Shown here: one piece after another, positions 4,522 to 10,032 of the stretch | Layout of the letters: each line of letters opens with the position of its first letter | How positions within the stretch are numbered: the first letter of the stretch is position 1 | Source of the DNA: an uncultured Bacilli bacterium | GTDB taxonomy: Bacteria; Bacillota_I; Bacilli_A; RF39; UBA660 | Length of the DNA stretch: 10,032 nucleotides | Assembly: GCA_944363685.1 (NCBI GenBank) | Contig: CALVUV010000042.1 | Span: forward strand, 1 to 10,032 | Direction: 5' to 3' | Position numbers and translations under genes: made by a program | Notes under the pieces: model-generated | Seen by the model: only the letters and a program-made list of their open reading frames with translations | Told to the model about the DNA's origin: nothing | Databases searched by the model: none

Positions 4522-7500
4522 ATGGATGAGAAGTTGGTAATATTATTAAAAAGAATAAATCTAAGGGATGAATATTATTCTTTTTTTGAGAATGCTGTGT
4601 TAGATAAAATAATTATTAGTAAGAAAGATAATAGTTTTTTAGTTAAAATTAGTCTTGATGATTATTTACCTATAGAAGTAATAGATTATCTTAATACTAA
4701 TAGTAATTTACTTGCTAAAGATGTTATGTTTTCTTTTAATATAAAGAATAATAATTATAATAAATTATTAGAATATTATCCTTATCTTTTAGAAAGACTT
4801 AAGAGTGATAATAAAATTAATTTAATTGATTTATATCAAGATGCTTTGAAATTAGAAGATAATGAACTTAAGTTAGTTGCTTATAATATTAAAGAAGAGA
4901 ATAGATTAAAAGATATTTGTTCTTTTGTTAATAATTTTTATCAATCGTTAGGATATAATGAATATATTGGTGTTATTTTATGTGAAGATGATTTAATAAA
5001 TGAAGAGATTAGTAATGAACTTTCTAATGTAGTAGTTCCTGAACCTATAAAAAAAGATGTTATTAAAGAAGAAACTAAGCATTTTAATAATGGTACTCCT
5101 AGGAGAAGAAAAGTAACTGAAGAAGGGTGTATTTTAGGAAAACATATTGATACCAGTCCTATTAAGATGAGTTTGTTATTAGGAGAAGATAATGATGTTA
5201 CTGTAGAGGGGTATATTTTTGGGACTGATTATTTTGAGTCTAATAAAACTAATTTTAAGATTATTACTTTAAAGATTACTGATGAGACTGATAGTATTGC
5301 TTGTAAGGTTTTTTGTAATGAAGATGAAGAGTATTCTAGACTTTGTAAAGAGTTAAAAGTAGGTAAATGGCTTAAAATAAGAGGATATACTAAAATAGAT
5401 AATTTTTCTAAGGATGAGTTAGTTTTAAATGCTAGGGATATTATAGAAATTGAGCATACTAGTGAAGAGATTATTGATGATTTAGAAGAGAAGAGAATTG
5501 AATTACATGCTCATACGATGATGAGTCAGATGGATGGAGTTGCTGATGAAGTAAAGCTTGTTAAACAGGCGATGAAATGGGGACATAAAGCGATTGCTAT
5601 TACTGATCATAATGGGGTACAAGCTTTTCCTCATGTTTATAATTTAGTTAGAGATTATAATAAAGGTAAGGAAGATAAAGATAAGTTTAAAGCACTTTAT
5701 GGAACAGAGCTTGTTATGGTAGATGATAATGTTGATATTGTTATTAGGCCTAATAAGAATAAATTATTAGATGAAACTTATGTTGTTTTTGACTTTGAAA
5801 CTACAGGGTTTAATGCTGGTGGTGCTGACTCTATAATTGAAATTGGTGCGGTTAAGATGAAAGGTGGAGAGATATTAGAACGGTATGATGAGTTAATTAA
5901 TCCAGGACGTCCATTACCATCTAAAATAACAGAGATAACTAATATAACTGATTTTATGTTGCAAGATAAAGATAATGAAGAGAATGCTGTTAAAAGGTTT
6001 ATAGAGTGGTTTGGGGATTTACCTATGGTTGCTCATAATGCTAAGTTTGATGTTTCTTTCTTAGAGATGGCTTATAAAAAATATAATTTAGGGGAGTTTA
6101 AGAATCCTGTTATTGATACATTAGAGTTATCTAGAACTTTAGATAATAATTATGCTCGTCATGGTTTATCTGCTTTAGTTAAAAGATATAATGTTCCTTG
6201 GGATGAAGAAAGTCATCATAGAGGAGATTATGATGCTGAAGGTACTGCTTTAGTACTTTATAAAATGTTAGAGAAGTTAGATAGTCGTAATATTGAGACG
6301 ATGGAACAGTTATCTAATATAGTAGATTCTAAAGAAATGTATAAGTATGGTAATACTAATCATATCAATATTATTGCTTTAAATAAGAAAGGATTAAAGA
6401 ATCTATTTAAAATAGTTTCTTTTGCCAATACAACCTATTTATATAAGACTCCAAGAATACCAAGAAGTGTTATTAATGAATATAGAGAAGGACTTTTAAT
6501 TGGTAGTGGTTGTTATGAGTCTGAAGTCTTTAAACAAGCTTCTAGTAAGAGTGAAGAAGAGTTATCTAATATTATTAGATTTTATGATTATGTAGAAGTA
6601 CAACCAGTAGAGTGTTATTCACATTTAATTGAAACTGGGGATTTTGCAAATGAAGGTGAAGTAATTAGTAATATAAATAAAATTATTAATACAACAATAG
6701 AAGCTGGCAAGTTAATTGTGGCGACAGGGGATGTTCATCATATAACAAGAGAAGATAAGATATATAGAGAAATAATTGTTAATCAGAAAGTACCAGGAGG
6801 AGGAAGACATCCTTTAGCAAGGGGTGGTATTAAGAATATACCTTCTAATCATTTTAGGACAACTAAGGAAATGTTAGATGATTTTTCTTTCTTAGATGAA
6901 GAGTTAAGAAAATTAATTGTAATTGATAATCCTAAGAAAATTGCAGATATGGCAGAGATATTAGAAGTTATTATTGAAACTGGTGGTATTCCTTTTTCTC
7001 CTAAGATTGATAAAAGTGTTGAAACTGTTACAGATTTAGTTTTTACTAAAGCTAGTGATATGTATGGAGAACCTCTTCCATATAATATAGAAGAGAGAAT
7101 TAGTAGTGAGTTATATGGAGATGGGGTTTATAAAGCGAGTGAAGCTAAATTAAGAAGAGAAGAACCTAATTTGGATGAAGAAGAGTTTAAGAAGAAATTA
7201 TTTTCAAACTTACATAATACTCTTTTAAAAGGTTTTGATGAAGTAAAGAAAGTAATTAGAGAAAACTTAAGAGTTGAGAATCCTGATATTAATGATGAAG
7301 AGTTAGAGAAATCTTTAAAGAAAAATTTAGGTGGTGTAATAGGTGGAGGCTTTGATGTTATTTATCTAATCGCTCAAAAGTTAGTTAAACATTCTAATGA
7401 TGATGGTTATATTGTTGGGTCACGTGGTTCTGTTGGTTCAAGTTTTGTTGCTACGATGATGGGGATAACAGAAGTAAATCCATTACCAGCTCATTATTTA

Positions 7501-9132
7501 TGTCGTAATAAAGAATGTAAGTACTCTGAATTTATTAATGAAGAAGGTATTCCTTATGGAAAAGATTATCCATCAGGATATGACCTACCAGATAAAACTT
7601 GTCCTAAGTGTGGAAAACCACTTGGTAAAGAGGGACAAGATATGCCATTTGCAACGTTCCTTGGCTTCAATGCTGATAAGGTTCCTGATATTGATCTTAA
7701 CTTCTCAGGGGAATATCAATGGAAAGCTCATGAGTATACTAAAGTATTATTTGGTGTTGATAATGTTTATCGTGCTGGAACAATAGGTACTGTTGCTGAG
7801 AAAACTGCTTATGGTTATGTTAAGGGTTATTTTGAAGAACATGGTATTATTGGTAAAAGAAGTACAGAAATAGAAAGACTTGCTAAGGGCTGTACAGGTG
7901 TTAAAAGAACAACAGGACAACATCCTGGTGGTATTGTTGTTATACCGGGTTATATGGATGTATTTGATTTTACACCTTTTCAATATCCTGCTGATGATAA
8001 TACTTCACTTTGGAGAACTACTCACTTTGATTATCATGCTATTGATCAAGATGTTTTAAAACTTGATATACTAGGTCACGATGATCCTACTGTTCTTAGA
8101 ATGTTACAGGATTTATCTGGTATTGATATTACAACACTTCCAATGGATGATAAGAAAATATTCTCTCTTTTATCAAGTACTGATGCTTTAGGAGTTAGTG
8201 AAGAAGATATTTTATGTCCAACAGGAACATTAGGACTTCCTGAACTTGGTACGCGTTTTGTTATTCAAATGCTTGTAGAAACAAAACCAAGTACTTTTGC
8301 TGAACTTGTTAAAATATCAGGATTATCTCATGGTACTGATGTATGGGCTGGTAATGCTAGTGAATTAATTAGAAATAATATAGTGCCATTTAAAGATGTT
8401 ATTGGATGTCGTGATGATATAATGGTTAATTTAATGAACTGGGGAATGAAACCAATTAGAGCTTTTAAAATAATGGAGCATGTTAGAAAAGGTAAGGCGA
8501 CTAAAGATCCTGAAACTTGGAAGGGTATGGTTGAAGAGATGAGGGAAGCTAAAGTTCCTGAGTGGTATATTGAGTCATGTCATAAAATAAAATACATGTT
8601 TCCGAAGGCTCATGCTTGTGCTTATGTTATGAGTGCTATTAGAATTGCGTGGTTTAAAGTATATAAACCTTTATATTACTATGCTGCATTTTTCTCAATT
8701 AGAGTAGATGATTTTGATATAGATACAATGATAAAAGGATATAATGCTATTAAAACGAGATATGATGATTTAATGGCTAAGGGTTTTGAAGCGACTAATA
8801 AAGAGACTAATATAATAGAATCACTTCATGTTGCTTTAGAAGCGACAGCACGTGGTATTAAGTTTGCACCTATTTCTTTAGAGAAGAGTGATGCAACTAG
8901 ATTTATAGTAGATGAAGAACATGAAAATACATTAATACCACCATTTAAAACTATAGATGGTCTTGGTATTACAGTTGCTAAAACTATTGTAGAAGCTAGA
9001 AATAGTGGTCCTTTCTTAAGTAAAGAGGATTTACAAAAACGTGGTAAAGTATCAAAGACATTAACAGATAAAATGACAGAGATGGGTATAGTTGATAATT
9101 TACCTGATTCTAATCAGTTAAGTTTATTTTAA
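4522..9132 (+). CDS. polC: DNA polymerase III alpha subunit, Gram-positive PolC type
   Basis: PolC is the replicative polymerase of low-GC Gram-positive bacteria, with built-in 3'-5' proofreading. The order seen in the 1536 residues is as follows. A divergent N-terminal domain spans 1 to about 215, and an OB-fold about 220-315. The PHP domain has HAH at 329-331 and TDH at 361-363. A DEDD exonuclease is inserted in it, with DFETTG at 424-429, D510, and H566/D571. The PHP then resumes (GDVHH 736-740). The polymerase core has GSRGSVGS 966-973, a four-cysteine zinc site (C994, C999, C1027, C1030), catalytic D1056 and D1058 in PDIDLNF, and D1182 in LKLDILGH. It continues through FPKAHA 1360-1365 to the final QLSLF (1532-1536), a beta-clamp-binding motif. 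All key residues are intact. It is roughly 100 residues longer than B. subtilis PolC (about 1437), mostly from an extra segment at about 865-937. ATG 4522 follows AGAGG at 7 bases. Confidence 0.98.
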   Translation: MDEKLVILLKRINLRDEYYSFFENAVLDKIIISKKDNSFLVKISLDDYLPIEVIDYLNTNSNLLAKDVMFSFNIKNNNYNKLLEYYPYLLERLKSDNKINLIDLYQDALKLEDNELKLVAYNIKEENRLKDICSFVNNFYQSLGYNEYIGVILCEDDLINEEISNELSNVVVPEPIKKDVIKEETKHFNNGTPRRRKVTEEGCILGKHIDTSPIKMSLLLGEDNDVTVEGYIFGTDYFESNKTNFKIITLKITDETDSIACKVFCNEDEEYSRLCKELKVGKWLKIRGYTKIDNFSKDELVLNARDIIEIEHTSEEIIDDLEEKRIELHAHTMMSQMDGVADEVKLVKQAMKWGHKAIAITDHNGVQAFPHVYNLVRDYNKGKEDKDKFKALYGTELVMVDDNVDIVIRPNKNKLLDETYVVFDFETTGFNAGGADSIIEIGAVKMKGGEILERYDELINPGRPLPSKITEITNITDFMLQDKDNEENAVKRFIEWFGDLPMVAHNAKFDVSFLEMAYKKYNLGEFKNPVIDTLELSRTLDNNYARHGLSALVKRYNVPWDEESHHRGDYDAEGTALVLYKMLEKLDSRNIETMEQLSNIVDSKEMYKYGNTNHINIIALNKKGLKNLFKIVSFANTTYLYKTPRIPRSVINEYREGLLIGSGCYESEVFKQASSKSEEELSNIIRFYDYVEVQPVECYSHLIETGDFANEGEVISNINKIINTTIEAGKLIVATGDVHHITREDKIYREIIVNQKVPGGGRHPLARGGIKNIPSNHFRTTKEMLDDFSFLDEELRKLIVIDNPKKIADMAEILEVIIETGGIPFSPKIDKSVETVTDLVFTKASDMYGEPLPYNIEERISSELYGDGVYKASEAKLRREEPNLDEEEFKKKLFSNLHNTLLKGFDEVKKVIRENLRVENPDINDEELEKSLKKNLGGVIGGGFDVIYLIAQKLVKHSNDDGYIVGSRGSVGSSFVATMMGITEVNPLPAHYLCRNKECKYSEFINEEGIPYGKDYPSGYDLPDKTCPKCGKPLGKEGQDMPFATFLGFNADKVPDIDLNFSGEYQWKAHEYTKVLFGVDNVYRAGTIGTVAEKTAYGYVKGYFEEHGIIGKRSTEIERLAKGCTGVKRTTGQHPGGIVVIPGYMDVFDFTPFQYPADDNTSLWRTTHFDYHAIDQDVLKLDILGHDDPTVLRMLQDLSGIDITTLPMDDKKIFSLLSSTDALGVSEEDILCPTGTLGLPELGTRFVIQMLVETKPSTFAELVKISGLSHGTDVWAGNASELIRNNIVPFKDVIGCRDDIMVNLMNWGMKPIRAFKIMEHVRKGKATKDPETWKGMVEEMREAKVPEWYIESCHKIKYMFPKAHACAYVMSAIRIAWFKVYKPLYYYAAFFSIRVDDFDIDTMIKGYNAIKTRYDDLMAKGFEATNKETNIIESLHVALEATARGIKFAPISLEKSDATRFIVDEEHENTLIPPFKTIDGLGITVAKTIVEARNSGPFLSKEDLQKRGKVSKTLTDKMTEMGIVDNLPDSNQLSLF

Positions 9133-9164
9133 TTATTAATATTTAGTTGTAAGAGGAGTATAAT

Positions 9165-9743
9165 ATGAAAAGTTTAACAAATTTGCAAAAATTAATGTTA
9201 GAAATTGGAGAATGTTTAGGGGTAGATTTAGAAGATAGTAAGAATATTGTTATTTTTGATGATTTTAGAAATATGTTACATATTTCTAAAATTGAATATT
9301 CACTTTATCCTAATTGTGTAGAAAATAAATATTTAATTGAATATGGGGATAATTTAATTAGAACTATTAGTGAAGTAAATACTATTAGAGATTCTAAATT
9401 AATAACAGGAACTTTTGATGAAGAAATGGAGTATTCTTATCGTATTGATAATATTCAACAAATTAGAGAATATATAATTAAAGATAATAGAATGGAAGTG
9501 TCTAAAGTAGATATTTCACAAACAGCATTAGATGATACTATGAATGATGGTGATTATGCTATTATACATTTTGCATCTATTATGGATGTAGATTATGCAA
9601 AACAGGGTGGTATTTTATCTAATGGAGTAATTATGAAAAGAGAAGTAGATATTTTAGATTTACCAGATAATTATGAACTTACTGATGGAATAAGACCTTT
9701 TATAATAGAAAAAGGTAAAGTGAAAAGATATGGTAGGTATTAA
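9165..9743 (+). CDS. Protein of unknown function, last gene of the polC operon
   Basis: The start follows AGAGGAG (9152-9158) at 6 bases. The 192-residue product is acidic and soluble, with no membrane segment, cysteine cluster or catalytic motif that I recognise. Its N-terminus (LTNLQKLMLEIGECLGVDLED) looks helical. The middle appears to be a mixed alpha/beta fold with repeated short strands, for example NIVIFDDFRNMLHISKIEY and KYLIEYGDNLI. A later part contains NDGDYAIIHFASIMDVDY, faintly like the strand pattern of S24/LexA-type domains, but no Ser-Lys pair can be assigned, so I do not propose that. It begins 32 bases after the polC stop without an intervening terminator, so it is likely part of the same operon. 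Codon use matches polC, which suggests a resident chromosomal gene. Confidence 0.8.
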   Translation: MKSLTNLQKLMLEIGECLGVDLEDSKNIVIFDDFRNMLHISKIEYSLYPNCVENKYLIEYGDNLIRTISEVNTIRDSKLITGTFDEEMEYSYRIDNIQQIREYIIKDNRMEVSKVDISQTALDDTMNDGDYAIIHFASIMDVDYAKQGGILSNGVIMKREVDILDLPDNYELTDGIRPFIIEKGKVKRYGRY

Positions 9744-9772
9744 TTGACAAAGTAATAAAAAAGTGTTATAAT
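9744..9772 (+). promoter_or_regulatory. Consensus sigma-A promoter
   Basis: TTGACA (9744-9749), a 17-base spacer, and TATAAT (9767-9772) match the housekeeping consensus at all twelve bases with ideal spacing. The -35 begins immediately after the TAA of the preceding gene. Transcription should start near 9779, shortly before the ribosome binding site AAGGGGG (9788-9794) and ATG 9803. No palindromic operator is visible around it, so constitutive strong expression is expected. Confidence 0.9.
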
Positions 9773-9802
9773 ATGGTTACATTCATGAAGGGGGAATAAA
9801 GA

Positions 9803-10032
9803 ATGGAAAATTTAAAATTTGTAGTATTTAATACTAACAGAACATATGGAAATATGAATGCTGCTAAAGCATTTTATCCTGAAGGTATGAGTGCTCAAGA
9901 AAGAAATGCTATAGCAAGAGCTAATAAGTTAAAAATAGCTGAAGAAGTGGGATTCGATTTAAATCGTTTATTCATGACTTTACAGCCAAAAGAAGCTAAA
10001 GATAGAGGTTCAGTTTATGTTTTAACTCCTGA
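9803..10032 (+). CDS. N-terminal part of an unidentified protein, possibly laccase-domain (YfiH-like)
   Basis: ATG 9803 lies 8 bases after AAGGGGG and starts an open frame of 76 codons that runs off the window end, so the protein is incomplete. The visible part reads MENLKFVVFNTNRTYGNM, then a helical stretch with ERNAIARANKLKIAEEVGFD and LNRLFMTLQPKEAKDR. The order Asn-rich helix, G-[FL]-D/x, L, then a Q just before a variable strand faintly recalls YfiH-family laccase-domain proteins (N-R...L...LG...L...Q-x-H-G), which act on purine nucleosides. The His after that Gln is absent here, so the match is weak and the gene may belong to another family. It is driven by its own consensus promoter, so it is a separate, probably well-expressed unit. 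Confidence 0.6.
   Translation, partial: MENLKFVVFNTNRTYGNMNAAKAFYPEGMSAQERNAIARANKLKIAEEVGFDLNRLFMTLQPKEAKDRGSVYVLTP

Noticed and set aside
7538..7983. Short open frames on both strands inside polC
   Set aside because: They lie wholly within the polymerase core, whose motifs are intact in the polC frame, so they are out-of-frame shadows.
1..10032. Mycoplasma-type genetic code (TGA as tryptophan), since no gene here ends in TGA
   Set aside because: All long genes are open with TGG for tryptophan and no internal TGA. Lack of TGA stops in seven AT-rich genes is not informative.
1..10032. tRNA, rRNA or CRISPR array
   Set aside because: No GC-rich cloverleaf, ribosomal sequence or regularly spaced repeat was seen. 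The only tandem repeat is the two-unit one in the leader.

Overview
The window is AT-rich (third positions almost all A or T) and every gene lies on the + strand. It carries a PolC-type replicative DNA polymerase, strong Shine-Dalgarno sites and a consensus sigma-A type promoter. This fits a low-GC Firmicute, most likely a host-associated lineage near Erysipelotrichales or the Mollicutes-related gut Bacilli. The lineage is inferred from gene style, not from a search. Tryptophan is read from TGG in the genes, and all seven long-gene stop codons are TAA or TAG.

Bases 1-1430 hold the 3' part of a transposition module: the last 88 residues of a Mu/TnsB-type DDE transposase, an overlapping ExeA/TnsC-like AAA+ ATPase, and a small helical protein of unknown role. 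A 12-bp perfect hairpin covers the stop codon of the last one. Codon choice here is A-ending and purine-rich, unlike the T-ending style of the chromosomal genes further on.

Bases 1430-3605 hold the most interesting unit. A promoter sits inside an AT-rich palindrome and is followed by a well-placed ribosome binding site and a short leader ORF. The leader contains a tandem octapeptide repeat and then a tract of nine G. A strong intrinsic terminator stands just before a 620-residue surface protein with two copies of a WTLTP-type (C-type-lectin-like) domain. In the present G9 state the leader stops 40 nt before the terminator. If the tract lost one G (or gained two), the leader would run into the terminator's left arm and stop there, so a ribosome could block hairpin formation. 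I infer a phase-variable, translation-coupled attenuator that switches the surface protein on or off.

Bases 3606-9743 are a chromosomal operon: an unknown 279-residue protein, polC (1536 residues, ending in a beta-clamp-binding motif) and an unknown 192-residue protein. The spacers are 10 and 32 bases with no terminator. PolC has about 73 extra residues just before the polymerase core, which look like an old 39-residue internal duplication.

Bases 9744-10032 begin a new transcription unit: a consensus promoter touching the preceding stop codon, then the first 76 residues of a protein cut by the window end, possibly laccase-domain (YfiH-like).
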